Source: Leptidea sinapis
Lineage: Eukaryota; Arthropoda; Insecta; Lepidoptera; Pieridae
DNA length: 64,000 nt
Direction of reading: 5' to 3'
Assembly (NCBI RefSeq): GCF_905404315.1
Contig: NC_066268.1
Span: forward strand, 13,802,001-13,866,000
A model generated the notes under the pieces. It worked only from the letters and a program-made list of their open reading frames with translations. It was not told the origin of the DNA and did no database searches. Of the stretch, positions 23,036-33,127 are shown piece after piece. The translations under genes were made by a program, and so were the position numbers. Position 1 is the stretch's first letter, and every line of letters starts with the position of its first letter.

Positions 23036-24479
23036 TATATTCACCTACAACTCATTTAAATAATGCATTTTCAAGAACACGGGTTCAATTCCCGATTGAG
23101 TTGGTTTGAATCCGTAGATTCATGCTTATCTGTACTTAAACTAAAGTTATGTACATATTTAAATATGATTAAACAACTAATTTTAGAATTTAATATCACT
23201 TCACCGACTACTTAGTAAATTATGTTAAAATTAATTTGCGTACTAGCCTAAGGCTACATTAAGATGAAAAAGCTTAGATTTTTATTATAAAAGGAACAAC
23301 ATCTTTAAAATACGTGATATATCATTATGTATTTCTTTTTTATAGAAGACGTAATGTAAGCCCGTGATACAAACCAATGAAAGCTTCCAAATTCAAACTT
23401 CATATTTTTTATTTAAAATAAAATATAGCAGCAACACTTAATAAGTAAAACTGTCCCAGATGAGGCAACGACTGAAAACTTTAACAGAAATCTCATAATA
23501 GCTTAGGTATACATATGTGTTCATATTTTATAGAAGGATTTAACGATGAAAATATTGATATGTAAGCGTATTCACGTAAAACAAACAGTCGTATCGACGA
23601 TACAGTCTCATACCAAATTTATGAATAAAGTTCCATCGAGGTCAACTTAACCAAACCTTTGGCAGCAGGCAGTCTTACCTGTAACAATAATGATAGACAG
23701 AATTAAAAGTTATAATTCATACAACATCTCGTACATTCGTTAAGAAGCAATACCGAGCGAATTTAATTAGTGCTGAAAGTTATCTCTGTACAAAATTTTC
23801 TCGAGAAAATGAAAGCGTACGTTGAAGGGCAGTTCGATAACGTAGTTATCTTCAATTACCAGCAATTATTTACTTTATATTAATAATTTGGTACATTTTT
23901 AGTATAAAACACATATATTGTATAATTAAATAATTTCATAATGATTTGATGATCAAGATCATAATGTTTTGTATTAAACATGTTTACAGAAAAACGATAA
24001 ACCTTATTGCAGTTAATTGACAATATTGAGGTTATTCGATAAGAAAGTGAAACTGGTGGTATACTTTGTCTCTTCATTTATTTGTATTTCTGCATATTTT
24101 TTGCCTTCATTTTTGGTTAGTTATTCGATGAGAATAGTTTAAATGCACACACAAGGATTCAACTATTACAACAGATTGAATCAACATGATACAATTTCAC
24201 TGAAAATTTACATTTTATTTATTAATTCGAATTAAAATTAGGTACCGTAACTGGCGGACGGACCGTCAAATACATGAGTGATTTCTAGATTTGACGAGTT
24301 CTAGATATTTTCACTCGGAAGAAACCCAAAAATATTTGTTTATATATATGATGCATAAAAAATTAAGTATAATGAATTTTATATCAACTACCCCAAAAAC
24401 CTTGTGAACCGATATCCACATCGTTGCAAAGATACGCAAAGGCCGTTAAAAAATAATCATAAATTTGTACTCTACTATC
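23036..24479. other. AT-rich gap, no gene seen
   Basis: A 65-codon minus frame (23880-24077) has no recognised domain. Confidence 0.4.
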
Positions 24480-24731
24480 CCAAGAACCTTGGAAAATTCT
24501 CTTTCCTTCTTTCGCCTTTCGCAGTCATATATTACATTACTTGGCCCAACCTAAAATTCAAATTATAATCCCTCGGGAACTTTAAATAAAATATTGGATA
24601 ATAACACTATGTCCTTATTGCATCCCTGACAATGTATGTTTACAAAATTTCATCATGAGCCGTTGAGTTGAAACGTGTAAAAGCGTAACAAACAAACAAA
24701 CCCACATACGCGTTTATATTATTTGTGAGGA
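24480..24731 (-). mobile_element. Helitron-like fragment
   Basis: On the minus strand the end reads TCCTCACAAATAATATAAAC, followed by GTTTGTTTGTTACGCTTTTA and a TTGAGTTGAAACG-type zone. This is a 5' Helitron end pattern, with A/T at the border. The other end was not found. Confidence 0.5.
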
Positions 24732-24744
24732 TATATAATTGTAA

Positions 24745-24860
24745 AAAAAACTACGAAAACCGACTTCCAAACCTGAAAAGTAGAAAATAATTTAATTAAG
24801 ATTTAATTTAATACACCTCTTATGCAACCTAAATAATAAAATTCTATAATTTGTATGGAT
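24745..24860 (+). repeat. Half of a fold-back element
   Basis: AAAAAAACTACGAAAACCGACTTC followed by TTAAGATTTAATTTAAT, matching one arm of the fold-back at 32413-32840. Confidence 0.5.
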
Positions 24861-24879
24861 GGCTGATTTCAGAAAAAAA

Positions 24880-24945
24880 TGTATAAATGTCCACTGCTGG
24901 ACAACGGTCTCCCCCAAAGATCTCCACGACGATCGATCCTGGGTA
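24880..24945 (-). mobile_element. RTE-like LINE tail fragment
   Basis: GTCCACTGCTGGACAACGGTCTCCCCCAAAG is the reverse complement of the 3' coding end seen at 59650-59710. Confidence 0.6.
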
Positions 24946-25899
24946 ATATATAAACATAAATGTATAAGTACATATTATTGTACCAAATGAAGGAAGAAAT
25001 GCATTCGATAATGAAAATATGAAATTATTTGTAATCTCACAAGAATTCTTTAGGGAGCCAAACTTTGCTGGGTCTTCGTTTTTTATCCAGTACTCACTCC
25101 GTTACCAGTGGATTACATTTCTGCATTACCATTAGTAAAAGCATAACCATTAGGTGCATCTAGGTTGAAACAGAACAAAATACAACAGTCTGAGTCATTT
25201 ATCAAAATTCGCGCCTTTGTTTACGTGAACATAATGTTCTTCGTCACGGAAATAGTTCCAATATTTATTACGACGGTTTCAAGTTATTTAAACTTTAAAT
25301 TACTTCCATAGTTGTTTATTTACGAGCAATGTTTACTGTTTCACTTTGTATCAACAAAATCGACACGAAAGCAGCTGCTATTCATGTCCAAGCCGGACCA
25401 ACGATAATACGACTTTCTTGATGATACCTAGGTCATGAAAAATATTTTTGCTGTAACTTTTATGTCGCCAAATTTAAAAGATTTGCAAATAAAAAGTTAT
25501 GTTAAGGTGACAATAGTATAAATGACTTTACAAATGAACCCACATCTTAGGAATGGAGTGATCACCATGAAAGGCTGTTTATTGATATAGATTTATCTGT
25601 ACTATTAAAATTCAAATTTATTTTCAAAAAAAAATTTAATCAATATAGATTATTCTTTATTCGTAGTAACTTATTTCAGAACTTATAGGATGGGTCTACA
25701 ATAAATCTCAAATAGAACCCGACTCCTAAGCGACTCACTTACTGAATAATCAGGAAGTCAATACGTCCAAGTTGCAAACCATTATAACTGGCTAGTGGAA
25801 GTTTATTTAGTTGTTATATCAAGGTGTTATACTAGGTTAACGGGTAGTTTTTACAAATTCTATCCAGGACACTTCTTGTACTGTATACCGGAAAATCTT
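24946..25899. other. AT-rich gap, nothing recognised
   Basis: No gene or clear repeat. Confidence 0.4.
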
Positions 25900-26085
25900 T
25901 TTTCTGTCGTGAAACAGTAATGTTAAAGCTTTATTGTGATCCCGTTTAAAGCGCACCGAAGCTAGTGAAATTACGGGGCTAATGAGACCTAACATTTTAT
26001 CAAATTATAAATAATAAATCTTGAGCGGCTCTACATCGTCAAGAGCAGAGCGTATCACTTGTTATCAGGTGAAAATCTTAAACGC
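25900..26085 (+). repeat. Family A repeat, old copy
   Basis: Diverged match with GCTAGTGAAATTACGGGGCTAATGAGACCTAACAT and CAGAGCGTATCA, interrupted by AT-rich sequence. Confidence 0.5.
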
Positions 26086-26119
26086 CCTGAGGGAAACGTA
26101 TATAAATTATTAAAAAAAA

Positions 26120-26245
26120 CCCGCGCGTTGGAATGGTGACAGCCGCCATATTAGTGACGTCATAGTGATGATCGAAAACCGATGACTGTCTGACGTCACG
26201 CAGACGTTAGCTTGACAAGATTTCATCCCTGCAACAACGCGCGGG
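26120..26245. mobile_element. Short MITE with CRE-like sites
   Basis: The ends CCCGCGCGTTG and CAACGCGCGGG are exact inverted repeats. Two perfect TGACGTCA palindromes (26155-26162 and 26191-26198) lie inside, with a GCCGCCATAT string that is a YY1-like site on the minus strand. It is GC-rich against its surroundings. Confidence 0.6.
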
Positions 26246-27332
26246 ATTACTATTAATGGCGCTATAATAATACAATGATGGAACGTAGCAATTCGCCTCA
26301 AAATTGTGTTGGGTCTGCCGCGCATGCAGCGCATGGTAGAAGCGCACCGCTTGCGCATGATGGCCGCAAAGCCATCTGTGTGAGCTGCCGCGAACATAGA
26401 GGAGGCGCTGAAGTGGCGCGGCATTTTAAAGTTTATGAGAATCGGCTTCTACCATTGCATAATTTATCTTAGTGGCTGGTCTTTCTCGGAGTTTATTCTT
26501 TGAGTTAAGTTAAGTATTTCTCTACAAAAGCGATTAAACGAAAAACGTAGGGTGCGTTCAATAGTCGTTCCTGATGACTTTGGTTCCACACCGTGTCATC
26601 GTGGGAAAAAAGTTTCTCTGAAATCTAGTAGCCAATTTCTCACAACAGCAGTTTCCTATTTAAACTCCTATTATTTACCCTTTAATTCAATTGCATTTAT
26701 CAGCACCAATCAACTATCTGATCTTAGAAATACTCATATACGTGTTATTCTCGGGATAACAAGCGTATTTTCCTAACGCTTACGTAGTAAAATAGATGTT
26801 AAACCTACGAACACAATTACGCTGATGCGTACTAAAGCGAACCCCAGATCGTTTCAAACATAAATAAAGTTATTATAATAAAAGTGTACGATATAAATGT
26901 AAATGGCACACCTTAACTTACAAGCTTGAAGTATTTGATAGTTCTCCGTCACGGCAACCAGGCCTCGACTCGCCCGCTCGATACTTTCATGAAATGTATG
27001 ATTTTGTTACAGCAAGCGTATGATACAGCAATAAGATTCCATTATTTTAGTTCTAACTTATCGGTTTTCTCATCCTACATTTAATCACCAACTTTTCTCC
27101 GTTAAGCCTTGTATTGAAGTCACTTGATGAATCGTAATATTATTAAAATGGATGAAAACGGAAATGACGGGTAGCGGAGCTCTGTAGATGAAATCACCGG
27201 CATGTTTTCCCATAATATACTAGTACAATATTTCATAGAGCTATACCATTTAATGATGTACAGAAGACTAATAACGAAAAGATTTATTGTGAAATTTTAA
27301 TACATCAAGTAATGCCAAGGTCAATAGACTTA
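26246..27332. other. Gap with a GC-rich left part, no gene assigned
   Basis: 26246-26460 is GC-rich, with a 65-codon plus frame (26275-26472) and an overlapping minus frame. Neither shows a known domain. The rest is AT-rich and empty. Confidence 0.35.
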
Positions 27333-27386
27333 GCTCTAAGAGCCAACTTTTCCTCGGAATAGCGAGGAAAAGTTAGCTCTTAGAGC
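27333..27386. repeat. 24 bp hairpin, one mismatch
   Basis: Arms 27333-27356 and 27363-27386 pair with a single mismatch around the six-base loop GAATAG. It may be a small-RNA precursor or a palindromic scar. Confidence 0.65.
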
Positions 27387-27495
27387 GTTTTATTTCTATA
27401 TTCATCTCCCTCTCCTATATCAAAGTTTCACAGGTACTCCAAGCTGTCGTGTGTTGCTAATATAAATTAGTGTGAATGGTATCGCCACAAATACA

Positions 27496-28358
27496 TTTTT
27501 TTATGTAAAAGGAGGACAAACTAGGGTACGGGTCACCTGATGTTAAGTGATCACTGCAGGCGTACGCGTTTGAAGGTATCCCTGTCGTGTCATCCCGGAA
27601 ACACCGCACAAGGAAGGTCATTAAACAGCTTCATTGTAAATTAAGATCGCCACACATCAAGATGTTGGGGATGATATCCTAATTTGTGGCGTGTCTTGCG
27701 AAGGTGGAATTCGGCGGCAGGAATCATGTGAAACAGCTCTTCGGATCACTCCCCGTGATAAATGCGGTAGAAGACAAACACCATAGCAACGTCTCTACAC
27801 AATGCCAAGTGATCCAGCCGTTCACAGACCACTGGATCCCTGACAATACAAGGAGCTCTGCGATGCACGCGGTCAAATAGTTCGAGCTAATACTGAGTTG
27901 CACCAGACATGAGATGATAGCAATACTCCATATGTGGCAGGACGTGCAATTTGTAGAGCACTAGAATGTGGGCCGGCTTGAAGTATTGCCGTACTCTATA
28001 TTTTATGGAAGATTTTGTTCACCCCATTCCGCGTCTTTCTCAACAGAGCACTCGACAGAATTTTCGTCCAGCACTGGTCGACGATTTCCCAGCAGAGACC
28101 TACATGGGGCGTATCTACGGCATCACTAGTATTGTCATCCGTATAGCAATGCATGTTGGAGGCGTCCAACATATCATTGATATACAAAAGAAACGGTGTA
28201 GGACATAGCATACAGCGTTGCGGAACTCCAGCGTTCACGGCTTCGGGATCGAACTATAACCGTCACTATTTCCTGTTAGCTGCTCCCAGTGTGGAAGCTG
28301 GTGTACCACTTATGGAAGTTTTGTGAGACGCGCCTTATGCATTACACGGTGAAAGGCC
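27496..28358 (-). mobile_element. Truncated jockey-like LINE, left half of head-to-head pair
   Basis: The minus-strand copy runs from the KAFDRVWHKAL region through motif B and YADD-equivalent positions (here CYTDD) to the 3' end and T-run at 27496. It carries an internal deletion near 27560 and several stops. It abuts 28359 5'-end to 5'-end. Confidence 0.8.
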
Positions 28359-28682
28359 TGATTTCTGCCGCCGAATTCCACCTTCGCGCCTCACGCCACA
28401 ATTTACGATATCATCCCCACCATCTGGATGTGTGGCGTCCCTTCATAGAGTGGTTTTCGAGGAACTTTCATCCACGTACAACCAATCTGTCGAATGAGTT
28501 TCCTTGTACGGTGTTGTCAGGACGATACGACATGGGTATATTCAAAATAAGCACGTACACCTTTCTAAAAGGCCGGCAACGCTCCTGCGATGCCACTAGT
28601 GTTGCAAGAGAATGTGGGCGGCGGTAATCACACAACACCAGGTCACGCGTACGCTCATTTGTCCTCCTCCTCCATAAAAAAG
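28359..28682 (+). mobile_element. Truncated jockey-like LINE, right half of pair
   Basis: The plus-strand copy starts at TTTCTGCCGCCGAATTCCAC and ends with a CCATAAAAAAG tail. Because both halves have their own 3' ends, two insertions are more likely than one inverted insertion. Confidence 0.8.
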
Positions 28683-29100
28683 TCGTGTACATATTATAGT
28701 GATCCTACAAAGGCTCTAAAATTTTCTTGCAAATCGTATGGAAGAAATGCTACCATACAGTTTTTAGTATTTTTATCATCTAGATAGTCAATTATAGGCT
28801 TTACCTAGACATTAATTTTGCCAGTGAGTTTTTGTTTATTAATTTATTTATTTATTATCGAAATACCAACATGTGTTTACACTGATGCATTATATATTTA
28901 CAATACAAACTAAATATAATCTACTTAATGTAACAAACATTTACAGGTATCTACCACAATATGCTTCAATAATTTTCACAAAGTAAATATTAGTTTAAGA
29001 GAAAGAAAAAAAAAATGGTATCAAGTATTAATGGTTAAATGATTTGGTATTAAATTATTATTATAAACGACTAAGAAATATAATTATTATGTCTACATTT
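28683..29100. other. Gap before SDR unit
   Basis: AT-rich. A TTTATTTATTTATTATCG string near 28840 resembles the one at 41420 by the distal unit, so the unit may begin here. Confidence 0.35.
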
Positions 29101-29428
29101 TATTCGCTAAGCTTATATACAAATCATTTACTAACTGTATGGAGAGAAGACGTGAGATTAATATCTGTCTATTATTATTATTATTATTAATGAAGCGAAA
29201 AGTTGAGCCTTTAATATCTGCAAGTGGGCAATGAGAATTTATCTAGTCTATAGGTATCTAATATACTGACCTTTAAAGTGACAATATACATATTATATAA
29301 GTCTAATTGGATTTCCAAATCAAAAACCTTGCTGTCTTTCAATCGCTTCGATTGATTTCGTATATCAAAGTTTTCTTAGACCCATAAAATATAATAAATA
29401 ATAAATTACAACACTCTAGCAAGCATCA

Positions 29429-29434
29429 TTTATT
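29429..29434 (-). terminator. Candidate polyadenylation signal, SDR-A
   Basis: AATAAA on the minus strand, about 85 bases beyond the stop codon. The surrounding sequence is conserved in the distal unit. Confidence 0.45.
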
Positions 29435-29516
29435 AAAAAATTATTTAATATACAACTCAATAATTTACTATTGCACATATGCTGGAAACAGGTTTGGAAA
29501 GAACGACATTATTATA

Positions 29517-30296
29517 TTATACGATACTATTTCCTGACGAGCCAAATTTGACTTCTAGATTTACTTTAAGGGGAGGCTGCGATTGTTCTACAAGCCAAAA
29601 AGTTCCACTTTCAGCATTCTTGTACACATCCAGAGTCCCCTTGCCAACATTATCAGGTTCTTGGGTAATGAGTTTTTCTAATAACATTCGAGTTAATGTG
29701 TCACTGCGTTTCTCGTTCGAATTTCTCTCTAGATTTGTGGTGGTCATACCTGGACATATAGCAACAACTCTAACACCCGTCTGATTGTAATTTACTTCGT
29801 GACCCAATGATTTTGTGAAACCAATTACAGCGTGCTTTGATGCCTGGTACGTTGGCAGAATTGGTGTATTTTCATAACCAAGTATAGAAGCTATATTTAT
29901 AATGGTACCTCCTTTTCCTCCTTTATCGATTCTCATATCTTCGTAAACCTTGAAAGTCCATTCTATAAGTGAAACGGCGTTAACATTCATCGTCCTTCTG
30001 GGGTTATCAGTATCAGATATTCCAGCGTTATTTACAAATACATCTATATGTTTATATTTCTTGATGAGTTCACTATAAACTGAATCTAAGTCTCTAGTTA
30101 TGTCACAACGAATAAAAACACAATCACCACTGTATTTATTTTGCAGTTCCTTAACAACTTTATTTCCCTCTTCCTCGTTATAATCTAATATAATTACATG
30201 TTTGGCACCATTGACAAGAAAATTTTCGACGATTGCGAGCCCGATTCCTTGAGCTCCACCAGTAACAACGCAAGTTATATCCTTAGTTTCGTACAT
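29517..30296 (-). CDS. NAD-type short-chain dehydrogenase (SDR-A)
   Basis: A 259-residue, single-exon, classical SDR of the insect alcohol dehydrogenase / 15-hydroxyprostaglandin-dehydrogenase-like group. It oxidises or reduces an alcohol/carbonyl in the cytosol; the substrate is not evident. Motifs: TGGAQGIG (residues 12-19, cofactor loop), Asp38 at the end of the second strand (favours NAD over NADP), NNAG (89-92), Asn106, Ser137, and YQASK with Tyr150 and Lys154 as the catalytic pair, then CPGMTTT. There is no signal peptide or membrane segment, and length is normal for the family. The start is fixed by similarity with SDR-B, where the leader also diverges upstream. It is about 90% identical to SDR-B (25 differences in 252 residues), with changes clustered at residues 197-210, the flexible substrate lid in this fold. 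Its C terminus runs six residues longer than SDR-B. Confidence 0.93.
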   Translation of the reverse strand: MYETKDITCVVTGGAQGIGLAIVENFLVNGAKHVIILDYNEEEGNKVVKELQNKYSGDCVFIRCDITRDLDSVYSELIKKYKHIDVFVNNAGISDTDNPRRTMNVNAVSLIEWTFKVYEDMRIDKGGKGGTIINIASILGYENTPILPTYQASKHAVIGFTKSLGHEVNYNQTGVRVVAICPGMTTTNLERNSNEKRSDTLTRMLLEKLITQEPDNVGKGTLDVYKNAESGTFWLVEQSQPPLKVNLEVKFGSSGNSIV

Positions 30297-30360
30297 CTTG
30301 GATCAAAGTCGACATGCGAATAAACAAACAAGTAACGGTTTCAACTTTCTTATACGCAAA
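30297..30360 (-). promoter_or_regulatory. SDR-A leader with TATA-like box and uORF
   Basis: TATAAG (30349-30354) lies 53-58 bases before the start codon, so a very short leader is possible. An ATG at about 30314 opens an out-of-frame uORF of ten codons overlapping the SDR start. In SDR-B the TATA-like box is lost and a shorter uORF starts from another ATG. Regulation is inferred. Confidence 0.35.
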
Positions 30361-30779
30361 CGGTTAATAGCGAGTTTGTTAACCCACTATTTACGCAGTT
30401 ACTACAATTACCGGTTTGACTGGGTTGCGAATTCGCGAATATCGTCACGTAAGATTTCCAGCGTTACAATTTTGATAATGTATACAAGTAACAGGAAACG
30501 AGTTATAAACATTATATTTGAAGAATTATTATTGTTATATAAATTTGTAGTTTCTCTGTCATTGAATTGCCATTAGTCTAACGAATAACAATAAATCTAT
30601 TGATGAAGGTCAACAATAAAATAGATTCTTGATTTAAAAAAGACAGAAAGTTTGTTGTATAGCGACAAAAAGTTCACAGATTCAAAATTACTAAAAAAAG
30701 CCGTATAAATATACGGCAGATGTGAAAATGGTACGATCCTCGGCCGCCACGTTCAAATATGTTTGGGTTTTCGAATTCC
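30361..30779. other. SDR-A upstream region
   Basis: The part to about 30520 resembles 43640-43740 upstream of SDR-B (shared TGTATACAAGTAACAGGA). Beyond that nothing is recognised. The 92-codon plus frame at 30298 is incidental. Confidence 0.45.
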
Positions 30780-30920
30780 TATCCATTTATTCGACGTTCT
30801 ATAAGGTCGGCAACAATCTGGTGATTCTTCTGGTGTCAAGAGAGTATGAACCACGTTGAAGACAAACAATTAGTTGACCCGTTTGCTATGCTCGTTTGAA
30901 CTCGCCTCCCATAAGAAATC
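30780..30920 (+). mobile_element. Degenerate jockey-like LINE tail
   Basis: Traces of AAGGTCGGCAACAATC, TCTGGTGTCAAGAGAGTATG and CTCGCCTCCCATAAG match the family end. Confidence 0.45.
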
Positions 30921-31499
30921 ACTTTTATTTATGTACAATGTGATTATAACATTTTAATTTCGAAGCTGTGAACAAAATAAGCCACTTTCATAGAAGTTAA
31001 TTAAACTGTCGCATGAAAGCTTACAATTTCACGCCAATTAAATATTTTCAGTCGGCGTCACAGCAAGTTTGAATGAGAACTATAATACGGGGCCAAGTAC
31101 TACTACCAAGTTTTAATCTCTATTGTATAATCGTAAAGGGCTACCAATGAGAATCATACGTGCATCTTTCTGCCAACATTCTGTGCCTCATGAGCTGCAG
31201 TAGTTATAGCTGCTATTGGCGCGCAGGGAAAAAATATTACAATGAAGACGGGAAATACAAAATAAGCACCCTGATATACAAAAAATAGTTTCTTTTACAA
31301 TACTTAATTTAATTTAATTTAAGGTAATACAACAACACGCACTTGACCAGTTAGTGATCTCTTTTGTAATCTAGTCTTGATTAAGTTTTCATTTCTCTCA
31401 TGTGGTTAAGCAAACGCCGATTTCTTCAAAAATAGAATGGAGTTAAAATTTGTTAGTTAGTCCCGGTTTTTGTCACTTTGAGACACATAGAGAGCAATA
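30921..31499. other. Gap, nothing recognised
   Basis: AT-rich, no supported feature. Confidence 0.4.
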
Positions 31500-31628
31500 G
31501 CAAGATCATACTCCCACCTTAAAGGCCGGCAACGTATCTCTTGACACCTGTAGTTGCGAATGTCCATAGGCGGTTGCCTCACCTCTCCCCGTGAGCCTCT
31601 TGCCCTTTTGCCCCCCTTATATAAAAAA
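31500..31628 (+). mobile_element. LINE tail of a related family
   Basis: CTTAAAGGCCGGCAACG, TGTCCATAGGCGGTTGCCTC and TTGCCCCCCTTATATAAAAAAAC follow the layout of the jockey-like end, but with the wording typical of another lepidopteran LINE subfamily. Confidence 0.55.
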
Positions 31629-31765
31629 ACACATGATGTTAAGTTTCATTAGCCTAGTAATTTCCCTAGCTACGGCGCCCTTCAACAATTCAACGCAATG
31701 ACGCTTACACATTACTTCTCCAGGGCAGAAAAAGGCACCACGCTGGCAACCTGTACAAGATGCCA
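31629..31765 (-). repeat. Family A repeat fragment
   Basis: Contains GATGTTAAGTTTCATTAGCC, CTAGCTACGGCGCCCTTCA and CTTACACATTACTTC. Truncated at both ends. Confidence 0.6.
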
Positions 31766-31879
31766 CCCACTTGAGTATTGTTTATTATGACGATATACCT
31801 TTCACGTCGATACAAATGAAGCAAAAGCGGCCTAACACTGTGTTAAGCTTAAACATCCCACAAGGAAGCTCATTCCATA

Positions 31880-32395
31880 GTTTGGATGCATGTGGAATAT
31901 GATGATGATGGCTAGCCCATGCGTCATGCTCGTTACCGGGCGCTACTTGTGGTGGAAGGATGAACCTGTATGCAGATACTCCGCTTTAGATACTTAAAAT
32001 TAAAGTTATTATATTTTTTATAATCGCTAATTAAATGCTCGCAAAATACCTTTATTTATTTATGGTGTGTGTGGATGATGCAACTACTGTACTCAATAAC
32101 TTTAATTTTGTGTTCATTTACTTTTTGAACTTACTCGTGTAAGGTATTGACAATTTGAAATTGAGTATTTTTGTTGCATCACTTTACATATATTGTAGTT
32201 GAAATTGATTTGTAAAACTATGAAAATATAAATGTTGATTTTAAAAAGTAGCTATGAGTGTCTTGCCACTTCTTCTCATTAGCTCAACCTTTTACGTAGT
32301 AGCGGTATATTCAATAGGAAAAGTAATTTTTTGACTTTCATAAGTGTCATGTCCGTGACTAAAATGAATAAAGTGATTTTGATTTTATTTACCTT
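31880..32395 (+). repeat. LINE-type 3' tail (family B)
   Basis: The right part (CTTGCCACTTCTTCTCATTAGCTCAACC, then GAATAAAGTGATTTTGATTT) is a widespread lepidopteran element tail. The reverse copy is at 46215-46560. Confidence 0.6.
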
Positions 32396-32412
32396 AGGCG
32401 TCTGAAAATTAA

Positions 32413-32840
32413 AAATACAAAAAAACTACGTTTAAACAAACCCACTTCAAGAAGTATAAAACAGGACAGCTTAATAAAGATTTAATTTTATTTTATTTAA
32501 CTTATTATATTATATATATTTATTTTTCTACCTCTTATCAAACCTGTAATATTAATAAAATACTACTATTTGTATGTGCTACGTATTGATAGACCGTCTT
32601 ATATCGGTGCCAAGCATTAAACAAAATAAAACTTAATATAATAATCAGCGCATTGCCGGCTCGGGTTGTTTTGTTCTAGACGAAGCTATCCCGCATATAT
32701 ATATATAGATAGCACACACAAATAAGAGTATTTTATTAATTTTAAAGGTATTAGGTTTGCAGAAGAGGTGTAAATAAATTAAATCTTTATTAGGCTATTC
32801 TATACTTTATAATTTTTTAAACGTAGTTTTTTTTTATTAC
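32413..32840. mobile_element. Fold-back element
   Basis: The long imperfect inverted arms each contain AAAAACTACGTTTAAA, TTAATAAAGATTTAATTT and an ACCTCTT...CAAACCT zone. The arms are about 130-160 bp with an AT-rich centre. A half copy is at 24745. Confidence 0.6.
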
Positions 32841-32968
32841 TTTTTAGTATCTGTAATAGGTTGTTCTGTAAAATACAGTAGGATTTTTCTAGATTACATG
32901 AGGTAAATTATAACATTTCGTTGCTTGTTTTTGTCATATATATTAAGTAGTCATTATTTTAAGTAGCT

Positions 32969-33118
32969 ATGGGTAGGCCTACGAAAGGTGCCGCGCGCCT
33001 TAATATAGATCCCAAGAAACGAGAACGGAAAAAAACGAATCGACTCCAAAAAAATGCTGTTCGAAACTCTATTTCACGTTCTTGTGTACAGTGGACTATC
33101 ATGAAAAACGTTTGTTAG
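32969..33118 (+). CDS. Short basic ORF, unknown
   Basis: A 49-codon frame, MGRPTKGAARLNIDPKKRER onward, rich in Lys and Arg and ending at TAG. The composition and the RPTKGAARL start look like the N terminus of a DNA-binding or transposon protein, but I recognise no family. It sits between a fold-back element and the 3' end of an oppositely oriented LINE, so a transposon fragment is likely. The C-terminal third (after RLQKNAVRNS) may have shifted frame. Confidence 0.25.
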   Translation: MGRPTKGAARLNIDPKKRERKKTNRLQKNAVRNSISRSCVQWTIMKNVC

Positions 33119-33127
33119 TTATGAATG

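Noticed and set aside
23075..23110. tRNA-like B-box (GGTTCAATTCCC) with a small stem
   Set aside because: No A-box, anticodon arm or acceptor stem at the right spacing, so not a tRNA gene.
29479..29784. 101-codon plus frame over SDR-A
   Set aside because: Antisense shadow of the dehydrogenase.
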